Assembly (NCBI GenBank): GCA_031550975.1
Contig: JAVBOC010000018.1
Coordinates: forward strand, 1-33,150
DNA: 33,150 bases
Reading direction: 5' to 3'
Source of the DNA: UBA947 sp031550975
GTDB taxonomy: Bacteria; Cyanobacteriota; Vampirovibrionia; Gastranaerophilales; Gastranaerophilaceae
The notes beneath the pieces are model-generated. The model was given only the letters and a program-made list of their open reading frames with translations, was not told where the DNA came from and ran no database searches. How positions within the stretch are numbered: the first letter of the stretch is position 1; each line of letters opens with the position of its first letter. Made by a program: the position numbers and the translations under genes. Shown piece after piece: positions 8,239 through 15,235 of the stretch.

Positions 8239-8325
8239 TAGTTTATTAAAATTTGTAACAATATATACTTTTTATATACCAATCGGTCAATTTTGTGCGG
8301 CTGGACTTTTTTATATTAATAGAGG

Positions 8326-8331
8326 TATAAT
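8326..8331 (+). promoter_or_regulatory. -10 box before the 83-residue gene
   Basis: A perfect TATAAT with 6 bases between it and the ATG at 8338, predicting a transcript that begins on the start codon. Confidence 0.55.
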
Positions 8332-8337
8332 GCAACC

Positions 8338-8589
8338 ATGATTGAAGAAATCACCACAGAGATTAAAAACGAGACGATTGTCGAGCAGGAGAGCGCAAAC
8401 GAACCGAAAGTTGTTCGCGTGACTAACCCGCTGTCTTGGATTACCGACAGTTCGCAGAAGCGTGGTTCTGCTCACGAGGACGGCGTTCCCTCCGGTCAGC
8501 CTAGTCGGAATCCGCTTGCCAAAAAGTTGTTGGAATTTCATCACGAAAAGATAGGAAAGTTTTCGGTTCGCGACTTATTTAAAAGCTAA
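8338..8589 (+). CDS. Small hypothetical protein, probably disordered
   Basis: 83 residues with an acidic N-terminus (MIEEITTEIKNETIVEQESA), a polar Ser/Gly/Pro-rich centre, and a C-terminal part (NPLAKKLLEFHHEKIGKFSV, then RDLFKS) that may form a helix. I do not recognise a family. A TATAAT placed exactly for leaderless expression supports the start at 8338. It is followed by a palindromic repeat at 8617-8701. Confidence 0.55.
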   Translation: MIEEITTEIKNETIVEQESANEPKVVRVTNPLSWITDSSQKRGSAHEDGVPSGQPSRNPLAKKLLEFHHEKIGKFSVRDLFKS

Positions 8590-8616
8590 TATTTTGTCAT
8601 CGCGGACCAATATATT

Positions 8617-8701
8617 GTCATTGCGAGGAGTAAATTTATTTACGACCGCGGCAATCCAGTACTACAGTTTTCTGGATTGCTTCGTTGTCACTCGCAATGA
8701 C
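8617..8701. repeat. 85-bp palindromic repeat with GTCATTGCGAG ends
   Basis: Outer arms GTCATTGCGAG and CTCGCAATGAC are perfectly complementary, as are inner arms GCAATCCAG and CTGGATTGC, with a 12-base loop. It is intergenic, between two small genes. This class of CATTGCGAG...GCAATCC palindrome is familiar from many bacterial genomes. It shares GTCAT...ATGAC termini and overall size with the elements in prmC and the arnT-like gene. A partial GTCATCGCG copy lies just before it at 8596. Confidence 0.85.
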
Positions 8702-8728
8702 TAATTTTTTGCGTTATTTAGAATATTT

Positions 8729-8737
8729 TGGTAAAAT
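8729..8737 (+). promoter_or_regulatory. Extended -10 promoter of the 161-residue gene
   Basis: TGGTAAAAT, an extended -10 box, with 6 bases to the ATG at 8744. It predicts a leaderless mRNA and argues against the in-frame TTG at 8738. Confidence 0.55.
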
Positions 8738-8743
8738 TTGGTA

Positions 8744-9229
8744 ATGTATCAAATTAAAAAGCAAATTTATCAGGATTTTTCTAAGACACAAAAATCTGCT
8801 TTGTGTAATTTTTTGCGCGCTCTGACGAAAAAATGCCCGGAAAACACGCTGGAAAAGTTTATTGAGGACGAAAAATATTATTTAGAACAAGGTTCATCAC
8901 GGTTTGAGTTTTTGGCTGATATAATTGATGAAGAATGGTTTTTAAAAGATACTCAACGGTTTATAAACGAATGCGTGCGCTTTTACGATTACAAAAAATC
9001 GCAAGAGCCTTTTATTCAGGCCCAAAAAGCTTACGAAAAACAGAAACGGGCGTTTTTGCGCGATAGAAAGATGGAAACTGAGGAACCGACGAAAAAACAG
9101 CTTTCTTACTACAAAAGTCTGTGCAAAAAATATAATATTGAGATGATGAAAGAAGAAGAAATGTCAAAATTTTCCGTCAAAGAGGCAATAGGAAGGATGG
9201 TAGAAAAGGGATTAGAAACTAGAGATTAG
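8744..9229 (+). CDS. Hypothetical charged helical protein
   Basis: 161 residues, strongly helical and charged. The C-terminal part (EEPTKKQLSYYKSLCKKYNI, then a segment ending VKEAIGRMVEKG) resembles the short 'T-x-K-Q-x-x-Y-x-x-L' modules found at the ends of phage-type and DNA-processing proteins; I cannot assign a function. The ATG at 8744 is preferred over the TTG at 8738 because of the -10 placement. The last six codons (GLETRD) and the stop are made by the heptamer repeat at 9208. prmC follows 41 bp later with no evident promoter of its own, so the two may be co-transcribed. Confidence 0.65.
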   Translation: MYQIKKQIYQDFSKTQKSALCNFLRALTKKCPENTLEKFIEDEKYYLEQGSSRFEFLADIIDEEWFLKDTQRFINECVRFYDYKKSQEPFIQAQKAYEKQKRAFLRDRKMETEEPTKKQLSYYKSLCKKYNIEMMKEEEMSKFSVKEAIGRMVEKGLETRD

Positions 9230-9267
9230 AGGCCAGTGTGAAACTAGTCCCTAATCCCTAATTCCTG
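9208..9267. repeat. Inverted heptamer-repeat element, copy 2
   Basis: Left arm (9208-9235): GGGATTA, GAAACTA, GAGATTA, GAGGCCA. Right arm (9244-9267) is the complement, with TAGTCCC, TAATCCC and TAATTCC. The left arm runs into the upstream coding region and supplies its TAG stop; the right arm ends 4 bases before the prmC start. Confidence 0.8.
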
Positions 9268-9270
9268 GTT

Positions 9271-10173
9271 ATGAGCATACACGAGATAGTTCAAATATTG
9301 ATTGACAGCGGGATTGAACCCAATGAAGCAAACGTCGAAGTAAAAATGTTGATTGAACATTTCTGCGGGTTTTCGGCTGTGGATATAATTCTCGGTAACA
9401 AACTTGATTCATCAAAGTTAGAAATTGTTAGAGAAAAGGCTCTGCTTCGGGCAAAAACCAAGCAGCCAATCCAGCACATTCTAGGCTTTGGGTATTTTAT
9501 GGGTCAAAAGTTTGCGGTCGGCCCTGACGTCTTAATCCCGCGCGACGAAACGGAATTTCTGGTGCGTGAGGCAATGAAAATTTTATTAACCCGTCATGTT
9601 GAGACGCAGTCGAAACATCTCAATACTAGTGCAAATTGCGAAAACATTGAGATTCTTCGCGATGCTCAGAATGACGAAAAAAACTCAACAACGGTTTTAG
9701 ATATCGGAACGGGTTCGGGCTGTATCGCCTGTACACTGGCGCCATACGCGAAAGTTACCGCAGTTGATATTTCCGACCGCGCGCTAAAAATCGCTCGCGA
9801 AAATGCTAAGAACCTCGGAGTTGAAGTAGATTTTCGCCAATCGGATATTTTTTCCGCGCTCGAAGAAGGTGAAAAATTCGACATAATTATCTCGAACCCA
9901 CCGTACATCCCGCCAAGTGTGGAAGTTCAGCGAGAAGTACAGTTCGACCCGACCGGAGCGCTTTTTACCAAAGACGAAAAGGGATTGGAATTTTACGGAA
10001 AAATCACAACCGGTGCGCCAAAGTTTTTAAACAAAGGCGGCTATCTGCTGTTTGAACTCGGCATAGGGCAATCCGAGGATGTGGCGCAAATTATGTGCAT
10101 GCAAGGATTTGAGATTGTTGAAATCATCCCGGATCTTGCCGGAATCGAGCGCGTTATTGTTGGAAAACATTAG
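9271..10173 (+). CDS. prmC: Peptide chain release factor N5-glutamine methyltransferase
   Basis: Methylates the GGQ glutamine of release factors RF1 and RF2 using SAM. Visible motifs: the N-terminal helical domain with QPIQHILGFGYFMG, DVLIPRDETEFLV, the SAM-binding VLDIGTGSGCIAC (~142-154), and the catalytic N209-P-P-Y motif in IISNPPYIPPSV. At 300 residues it is about 20-30 longer than typical. The excess lies at residues ~108-135 (RHVETQSKHLNTSANCENIE and ILRDAQNDE), between the PRDETE and SAM-binding motifs, and is encoded exactly by a palindromic repeat at 9593-9675. The domain remains intact on both sides. No Shine-Dalgarno is seen at the start; a repeat ends 4 bases before it. Confidence 0.95.
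   Translation: MSIHEIVQILIDSGIEPNEANVEVKMLIEHFCGFSAVDIILGNKLDSSKLEIVREKALLRAKTKQPIQHILGFGYFMGQKFAVGPDVLIPRDETEFLVREAMKILLTRHVETQSKHLNTSANCENIEILRDAQNDEKNSTTVLDIGTGSGCIACTLAPYAKVTAVDISDRALKIARENAKNLGVEVDFRQSDIFSALEEGEKFDIIISNPPYIPPSVEVQREVQFDPTGALFTKDEKGLEFYGKITTGAPKFLNKGGYLLFELGIGQSEDVAQIMCMQGFEIVEIIPDLAGIERVIVGKH
9593..9675. repeat. Palindromic element inserted in frame in prmC
   Basis: 83 bp with ends GTCATGTTGAG and CTCAGAATGAC and inner arms CATCTCAAT and ATTGAGATT. Aligning the left half with the reverse complement of the right half gives about 30 bases of imperfect pairing. It encodes a stop-free ~28-residue insertion in a loop of PrmC. Confidence 0.85.
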
Positions 10174-10205
10174 TTGATTTTTGAGCAGAGCGAATTAGGT
10201 GGACT

Positions 10206-10233
10206 ATTCACCATTCACAACTCACTACTCACC
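10206..10233. repeat. Four tandem heptamers abutting the tolC stop
   Basis: ATTCACC, ATTCACA, ACTCACT, ACTCACC in perfect register, ending at the base next to the tolC stop codon (10234-10236). It lies in the 60-bp convergent gap after prmC and is a different unit from the TAGGGAY family. Confidence 0.7.
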
Positions 10234-11640
10234 TTATATAGCTGCCCCTGCGGCTTTGTAGAGCCCGATGTAAGAAGACATGCACTCAATCTTTTGGGTA
10301 GCTACGAGTTTATCCATAACAAGAAGATTTTCTTTGTTTTGGATTAAATCGAGTTTTGAAATCGTGCCCTGTTTATACCGAACCTCATTATAGCCGTATT
10401 CTTTTTTTTCAAGCTGCTCTTGCTTTAGGGTGAGATTTAATTTTTCTTCGTCGTGGCGCACAGCACTTAGAGCGTCATTAACTTCTCCAATCGCTACGAT
10501 ATTAGTTTTATAATAGCTTTGTAAAATCCGCTCATATTGCTCTTTTTTGAGCCTGAGGTTAGCTACTTTTGCCCCGCCGGTAAACAATGGAAGCGAAATT
10601 CCGCCGGCAAGAGCTTGGAGCGCGTTTGAGGTGGTCAAAAGACTGCCAAAGTTTTGTGCGTTAAATAGCATAAGTCCTGTTAAGCTAATTGACGGCAAGA
10701 ATTCTTTTTTTGCGACTCTCACGTCGATACCCGCTTTTTCAACCATTTTTTCTGCACGCTGGTAATCCGGGCGCTGGGTGATAACTTCTGAAGATATTTC
10801 TTTAGGAACATTTCCGTTGAATTGCAATTTATCAAGGCTCCCGCGGGTCAAAGACGCTGAGTTTTCAGGACTCTCGCCGATTAAAACAGCGAGCTGGTTT
10901 AATAGTTTTTCGCGTTGTTTTTTAAGCTCAATAAGGTCAGTCGAACCTGAAACATAGGCTTTATTTGCCTTAACAGTGTCAGCAGTTGAAGTCAGACCTT
11001 CTTTATTTCTGAGCAGCATCAAATCATAAATTGTTTTGCGCGAAGAAACAATTTGCTCCTGTACGCCGATTATTTTATCAAGCTTTAATACATTAATATA
11101 TGTTGTTCCAACGGCCGATGCGACAGAAATATAAGCCGCTCTTTCGTCAAGCTGTGCTGCTTCGTAGAGTTTTTTGACCGATTTTGTTTTGTCACGGTTT
11201 TTTAAAAATAAATCAACTTCATACTGTGCCATAGCAGGCGCGATGTAGTTCCAACCAGTTTCGCCGCCCATCATTGCAGGCAGTTTTGTATAGGCTGTGT
11301 TTAATCCGATACTGGCAGTTGGAAGCTCGTGAGCAAATTGCAAGCGAACATTTTGGTAATACTCATTAACCGAACTTGATGCCATTTTCAGGTCGTGGTT
11401 GTTCAGAATCGCTTTTTCTATATAAGCGTTCATCGTCGGGTCGTTAAAACCTTCCCACCAGTCAAGATTTACATAGCTATATCTTTGCTGGGTCGCTTTT
11501 AGTTGTATGGCAGCTTGCTTAGTTGCATTACGAGAACTGCCACCGGTCGATTTATCCGTGATTGCCAGCGCCGGCGTAAAACTCATTGATGTCGTAGCCA
11601 TAATTGCCATTAATAGTGCGACTGATGTAATTTTTTTCAT
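10234..11640 (-). CDS. TolC-family outer membrane efflux protein
   Basis: A 468-residue outer-membrane channel subunit of a tripartite drug exporter. It has a signal peptide (MKKITSVALLMAIMATTSMS ... ALA), then two OEP repeats (residues ~65-250 and ~265-460) with long amphipathic helices. Family hallmarks include YEVDLFLKNRDKTKS, ITQRPDYQRAEKMVEKA, GGISLPLFTGG and NEVRYKQGTISKLDLI. No lipobox Cys is present, unlike NodT-type lipoproteins. The start is placed at 11640 because the signal peptide begins there; the ATG at 11661 adds MQAGNES and cannot be ruled out. It diverges from marR-emrA-emrB and should pair with that EmrAB pump. The promoter is embedded in the palindrome at 11664-11698. Confidence 0.9.
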   Translation of the reverse strand: MKKITSVALLMAIMATTSMSFTPALAITDKSTGGSSRNATKQAAIQLKATQQRYSYVNLDWWEGFNDPTMNAYIEKAILNNHDLKMASSSVNEYYQNVRLQFAHELPTASIGLNTAYTKLPAMMGGETGWNYIAPAMAQYEVDLFLKNRDKTKSVKKLYEAAQLDERAAYISVASAVGTTYINVLKLDKIIGVQEQIVSSRKTIYDLMLLRNKEGLTSTADTVKANKAYVSGSTDLIELKKQREKLLNQLAVLIGESPENSASLTRGSLDKLQFNGNVPKEISSEVITQRPDYQRAEKMVEKAGIDVRVAKKEFLPSISLTGLMLFNAQNFGSLLTTSNALQALAGGISLPLFTGGAKVANLRLKKEQYERILQSYYKTNIVAIGEVNDALSAVRHDEEKLNLTLKQEQLEKKEYGYNEVRYKQGTISKLDLIQNKENLLVMDKLVATQKIECMSSYIGLYKAAGAAI

Positions 11641-11663
11641 ACTCTCATTTCCTGCTTGCATTT

Positions 11664-11698
11664 TTTACAACAATATGATAGCATATCATTGTTGTAAA
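11664..11698. promoter_or_regulatory. MarR-type operator overlapping the tolC promoter
   Basis: A 35-bp palindrome with perfect 11-base arms TTTACAACAAT and ATTGTTGTAAA. Between the arms, on the minus strand, lies the extended -10 box TGCTATCAT (11683-11675), placing the tolC transcription start near 11668. A half-site TTTACAAC recurs at 11713-11720. Given the adjacent marR, this is most simply its operator; binding would block tolC and probably the divergent operon. Confidence 0.7.
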
Positions 11699-11725
11699 TG
11701 CAACATATTTATTTTACAACAGAAG

Positions 11726-11810
11726 GAAGCGGATTTGCCTTCTTTGGTCGTTGAGGCGCGGCGAAACGTACCAAATGGCCTCACGGCTCAACCAAAATTG
11801 TGACGGCAAG
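11726..11810 (-). pseudogene. Fragment resembling the 5' coding region of the pilin gene
   Basis: This stretch aligns with bases ~32863-32945, the leader-coding part of the pilin-like gene. Shared blocks are CGGATTTGCCTTCTTT, GAAACG, AAATGGC and TCACG, at similar spacing. On the minus strand one frame gives KEGKSAS, matching the KEGKSAF of the pilin, and another gives SREAIWYVSP, matching ARDAIFRVSQ, so the reading frame is broken. It is either a decayed pilin start or a copied regulatory or leader cassette. It now occupies the region between the operator and marR. Confidence 0.45.
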
Positions 11811-11884
11811 TCAAAACAAACAAATAGTGAGACAGCAAGAATGAGTGGGAAGAACCGCCAATAATCCAAGAAGGAAGATGAAAA

Positions 11885-12373
11885 TTGATTAAAAAAGAAA
11901 GTAACGCAAAGAAAGATTTTCAGACAGCGAGATTCTGTAATACCGTGTTCTACGATTTGCAGCAAACAGCTCGATACGCTAAATTTATGGCGAGACAGGT
12001 TTTTTCCAAAGTTGGTGAACTCACTCCGCCTGAATTGGGTGCGCTTGCAACTATGCTTGAAAACCCCGGCATTTGCCAGCGGGATTTAGCAAAAATTATC
12101 CTCAGAGATCGTGCGGGCACAGGCAGAATTTTGGATTCACTTGAATCAAAAGGCTATATAGTACGCGATGTTGATACGAAAAACAATAGGTTGGTACGAA
12201 AGGTCGAAGTCACAGACTCAGGAGAAGAAGTATTAAACAAAAGCATGGAAAAACTTTTTAATTATTACAAAGTGGTTACAGACCAAATCACACAAGAGGA
12301 GATAGATAGCATCCGCGCAGGTTTGAAAAAAATTCGCGACGGATTGAGCAATTTAGTGGAGATACAAATATGA
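11885..12373 (+). CDS. MarR-family transcriptional regulator
   Basis: 162 residues with the winged-helix core: LTPPELGALATMLENPGICQ, RDLAKIILRDRAGTGRILDS (recognition helix region), then the wing SKGYIVRDVDTKNNRLVRKV. Long flanking helices are typical of the dimer interface. The start is a TTG, supported by AAGGAAG just upstream; no in-frame ATG occurs before residue 36. Its stop overlaps the emrA start (ATGA). It is the first gene of the marR-emrA-emrB operon, as in the E. coli emrRAB layout, and probably represses it through the palindrome at 11664-11698, relieved by pump substrates. Confidence 0.9.
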   Translation: MIKKESNAKKDFQTARFCNTVFYDLQQTARYAKFMARQVFSKVGELTPPELGALATMLENPGICQRDLAKIILRDRAGTGRILDSLESKGYIVRDVDTKNNRLVRKVEVTDSGEEVLNKSMEKLFNYYKVVTDQITQEEIDSIRAGLKKIRDGLSNLVEIQI

Positions 12374-13365
12374 GCAAAGAAAAAACAAATCAAGAAGTTA
12401 AAGGCGAAGAAATAAAAAAACCTTTTAAACGATATATTGCAATAGGCGTGCTTGTAGCAGCCGGGGTTGCAGCAGGAGTCGCGATTCACGATTCATTGAG
12501 GTTTGAATCAACCGATGATGCTTATGTCGAAACAACAACGGTACAAGTTGCACCGAGGGTTTCAGGAGAAGTCATTGAGGTTTTGGTTAACGACAACCAA
12601 AGGGTTAACCAGGATGATGTCGTTGTAAAAATTGACCCTGCGGATTATGAAATAAAATCACAACAGGCTGATGCACGATACCAAAGAGCGATTTCTAACC
12701 AGAAAAACGCACAGGCTGCTTTCAAGGCTTCTAACACAGAAATTGCAACAGCTAAAGCAGATTTAGACCGCTATACAAATCTATACCGCGAAGGCGCTGT
12801 TTCAAAACAAACTTTAGACACAGCACAAGCAAAATATGACACGGCACAAGCACGTTTGACCTCCGCAAGTGAAGCATTGCTATCAAGCGAAGGTAAAAAA
12901 GTTGCCGATGCTGAAATAAAAGAACTTGAAGCATCCCGCCGCCAGTCTGAACTTGACCGCTCGCGCACAACAGTTGTGGCACCTATTACAGGAACTGTTA
13001 CCAACAAGCGTGTTGGAAAAGGCATGTATGTTCAAGTCGGAACACCGCTGTTTGTGATAGTTCCGGATAACGTTTGGGTTGTAGCGAATTTTAAAGAAAA
13101 CCAATTGCGCCACATGAGACCGGGACAAGAAGTTGAAATTAAGGTTGATACTTATCCAAATAAAACTTTTAAAGGTAAAGTTGACAGTATTCAACGTTCT
13201 TCAGGTGCAAAATCAAGCTTATTCCCGCCGGAAAACGCTGTCGGCTCGTTTGTAAAAATCGTTCAGCGTATACCTGTAAAAATTGTTTTCACAGAACAAA
13301 TTGAACCGGACAAATTTACTATCGTACCCGGTATGTCAGTAGTTCCGAAAGTGAAAGTGAAATAG
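12370..13365 (+). CDS. emrA: HlyD/EmrA-family membrane fusion protein
   Basis: 331 residues, the periplasmic adaptor linking the EmrB-type pump to TolC. It has a cytoplasmic Lys-rich start, one membrane segment (YIAIGVLVAAGVAAGVAIHD, ~residues 19-38), a barrel-sandwich half (ESTDDAYVETTTVQVAPRVS), a coiled-coil hairpin (~80-185), the second lipoyl half (VVAPITGTVTNKRVGKGMYV) and a beta-barrel domain (VVANFKENQLRHMRPGQEVE). It is shorter than E. coli EmrA (~390), mainly in the hairpin. The ATG overlaps the marR stop by 4 bp. The TAG stop is the first TAG of a heptamer repeat. Confidence 0.92.
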   Translation: MSKEKTNQEVKGEEIKKPFKRYIAIGVLVAAGVAAGVAIHDSLRFESTDDAYVETTTVQVAPRVSGEVIEVLVNDNQRVNQDDVVVKIDPADYEIKSQQADARYQRAISNQKNAQAAFKASNTEIATAKADLDRYTNLYREGAVSKQTLDTAQAKYDTAQARLTSASEALLSSEGKKVADAEIKELEASRRQSELDRSRTTVVAPITGTVTNKRVGKGMYVQVGTPLFVIVPDNVWVVANFKENQLRHMRPGQEVEIKVDTYPNKTFKGKVDSIQRSSGAKSSLFPPENAVGSFVKIVQRIPVKIVFTEQIEPDKFTIVPGMSVVPKVKVK

Positions 13366-13430
13366 GGACTAGGGACTAGGAATCAGAAATCAGCATCTGC
13401 TAATCTCTAATCCCTAGTTTCTAATTCCTG
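13363..13430. repeat. Inverted heptamer-repeat element, copy 3
   Basis: Left arm: TAGGGAC, TAGGGAC, TAGGAAT, CAGAAAT. Right arm: CTAATCT, CTAATCC, CTAGTTT, CTAATTC. The loop is about 9 bases. It fills the emrA-emrB gap, and its first TAG is the emrA stop codon. Being within an operon, it could tune emrB expression or mRNA stability. Confidence 0.85.
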
Positions 13431-13439
13431 TCAATAACT

Positions 13440-15014
13440 ATGTCAGAAACAGAAACATTCCAAAAACCATCAAACCCTTGGCTGCCGGTTATGCCGGCGA
13501 TGCTTGCCGTGTTCATTTATGTGCTGGATAGCACAATCGCGAACGTTGCACTGCCGCACATGGCAGGGACTTTCTCGGTAACCCGCGACGAATCCATGTG
13601 GATTTTAACAAGTTATCTCATCTCGTCAAGTATTGTTGTACCTATGGTTGACTGGTTTTCAAAATTTCTTGGCAGAAAAAACTTTTTTATCCTGAGCATT
13701 TTTATATTCACTGTTGCGTCAATGCTCTGCGGGATGGCAACCAGTATTGAATTTATGGTTATTGCCCGAATTCTGCAGGGTGCAGGCGGTGGGGGGATTC
13801 TGCCGATTACACAGGCGATTATGATGGAGAATTTTGAAGGGGAAGCACGTCCGAAAGCGATGGCTGTTTTTGGGATGGCGATTATTTTAGCACCAATTAT
13901 CGGCCCGGTTTTAGGCGGATGGATTACGGATAACTGGACCTGGCAGTGGGTTTTTTATATCAATGTGGTGCCGGGATGCCTTGCGATGATACTTTCAAAA
14001 AAACTAATCTCTGACCCTCCTTATGCGCAGAAGCAAAAAGGGGTTAAGCTTGATGTTAAAGGATTTTTATATCTGACTTTGTGGTTGGTAACTTTCCAGG
14101 TCGTACTTGATAAAGGTAATAATGTCGATTGGTTTAACGCACCTTGGATTCGCTGGACTTCAATAGTATCAGTGATGGCAGCAGCATTATTTTTCCACTC
14201 TCAATTGAAAGGCAAAGACACCCTCGTTGACTTGAGCGTATTTAAAGACAGAAACTTTGCTGCGGGGACATTTATTCAGGTAATTATTCAGGCGGTACTT
14301 TATTCATCAATCGTAATTCTGCCGCAATTTTTGCAAGGAATGATGGGTTATACTGCGTATTTAAGCGGCTTAACTCTAATGCCACGCGGGATTGGCAGTA
14401 TGGTTACGATGATGTTGTGTGGAAGACTTGCAGCAAAATATGACGGCAGAGTTCTGACTGCAATTGGGCTTATTATGGTTGGAATTTCAAGCTTGATGCT
14501 GGGCAACCTGAACCTGCAGATTGCAAACTTAAATATTTTAATCCCGAACTTTATTATGGGTGCCGGAATGGGGTTAGCTATGATCCCGTTGATTTCTCTT
14601 ACCGTTCAAACACTTAAAAACGAACAAATGACAAACGCAAGCGGCTTAAACAACCTTTTAAAAAGTATTGGCGCAGCGATTGGGACATCCATTGTTGCAA
14701 CGATGTTAACACGGTATTCGCAAGTTTATCAACACATGTTGGTTGGGAACTTGCACGAACTGAACCCTGTTTATGTGGCAAAACTTCAGGCAATGGCAGG
14801 CGCATTGCAACAGCATACCACAGCAACTGTAGCAAACTATATGGCACAAAAAGCACTATACGGACAAATGCTTCAACAAGCCTCCCTATCGGCGTTTATG
14901 GCGGCGTTTAGAAATTATGGGATTGTTTGTTTGCTCACAGTGCCTTTGATTTTCATCCTGAAAAAAGCCGAAAAAACTGACTCTAAAGACACTTCGTCAA
15001 TGATGGGACACTAG
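13440..15014 (+). CDS. emrB: DHA2-family drug:H+ antiporter, EmrB-like
   Basis: A 524-residue major-facilitator protein with 14 predicted membrane segments. DHA2 signatures: LDSTIANVALPHMAG after TM1, the ESMWILTSYLISS segment, ILQGAGGGGILPITQA, and motif C-like GMAIILAPIIGPVLGGWIT followed by WQWVFYINVVPG. It pumps hydrophobic compounds with proton antiport and works with EmrA and the divergent TolC protein. No Shine-Dalgarno is evident at the ATG; the repeat upstream ends about 10 bases before. Its TAG stop is the first TAG of the longest heptamer array. Confidence 0.94.
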   Translation: MSETETFQKPSNPWLPVMPAMLAVFIYVLDSTIANVALPHMAGTFSVTRDESMWILTSYLISSSIVVPMVDWFSKFLGRKNFFILSIFIFTVASMLCGMATSIEFMVIARILQGAGGGGILPITQAIMMENFEGEARPKAMAVFGMAIILAPIIGPVLGGWITDNWTWQWVFYINVVPGCLAMILSKKLISDPPYAQKQKGVKLDVKGFLYLTLWLVTFQVVLDKGNNVDWFNAPWIRWTSIVSVMAAALFFHSQLKGKDTLVDLSVFKDRNFAAGTFIQVIIQAVLYSSIVILPQFLQGMMGYTAYLSGLTLMPRGIGSMVTMMLCGRLAAKYDGRVLTAIGLIMVGISSLMLGNLNLQIANLNILIPNFIMGAGMGLAMIPLISLTVQTLKNEQMTNASGLNNLLKSIGAAIGTSIVATMLTRYSQVYQHMLVGNLHELNPVYVAKLQAMAGALQQHTTATVANYMAQKALYGQMLQQASLSAFMAAFRNYGIVCLLTVPLIFILKKAEKTDSKDTSSMMGH

Positions 15015-15235
15015 AATTAGGGACTAGGGATTAGGGATTAGGGACTAGGGACTAGGGATTAGGGACTAGGGACTAGGGATTAGGGATTAGAGATTAGTAT
15101 CTTACAATTAATTCAACCGCAGTTCTTTTGGGATATATAGTACCGTTCGCACTAAACAAACGCATTTTGTTTATTTATATCAACGTAACTATTTTCTCAA
15201 CTAGCCCCTAGTTTCTAGTCCCTAATCCCTAGTCA
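15012..15235. repeat. Inverted heptamer-repeat element, copy 4 (longest)
   Basis: Bases 15018-15094 are eleven consecutive heptamers: ten TAGGGA(C/T) and one TAGAGAT. The opposing arm at 15201-15235 has five units (CTAGCCC, CTAGTTT, CTAGTCC, CTAATCC, CTAGTCA). The ~103-bp loop between holds no ORF or motif I recognise. The left end is the emrB stop; the right end overlaps the stop codon of the convergent xerC-like gene. It could act as a bidirectional 3' structure for both genes. Confidence 0.9.

Noticed and set aside
11714..11965. Minus-strand 83-codon frame ahead of marR
   Set aside because: It overlaps the start of marR and has no ribosome site. Its SREAIWYVSP part is explained as a pilin-leader fragment.
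15018..15094. TAGGGA array as a true telomere or contaminating eukaryotic DNA
   Set aside because: It lies between intact bacterial genes, is only 11 units long, is 7-base rather than TTAGGG, and recurs as degenerate inverted copies elsewhere in the window.
15012..15235. CRISPR array
   Set aside because: Units are 7 bases in direct contact, with no 25-40-base repeat, no unique spacers and no cas genes.
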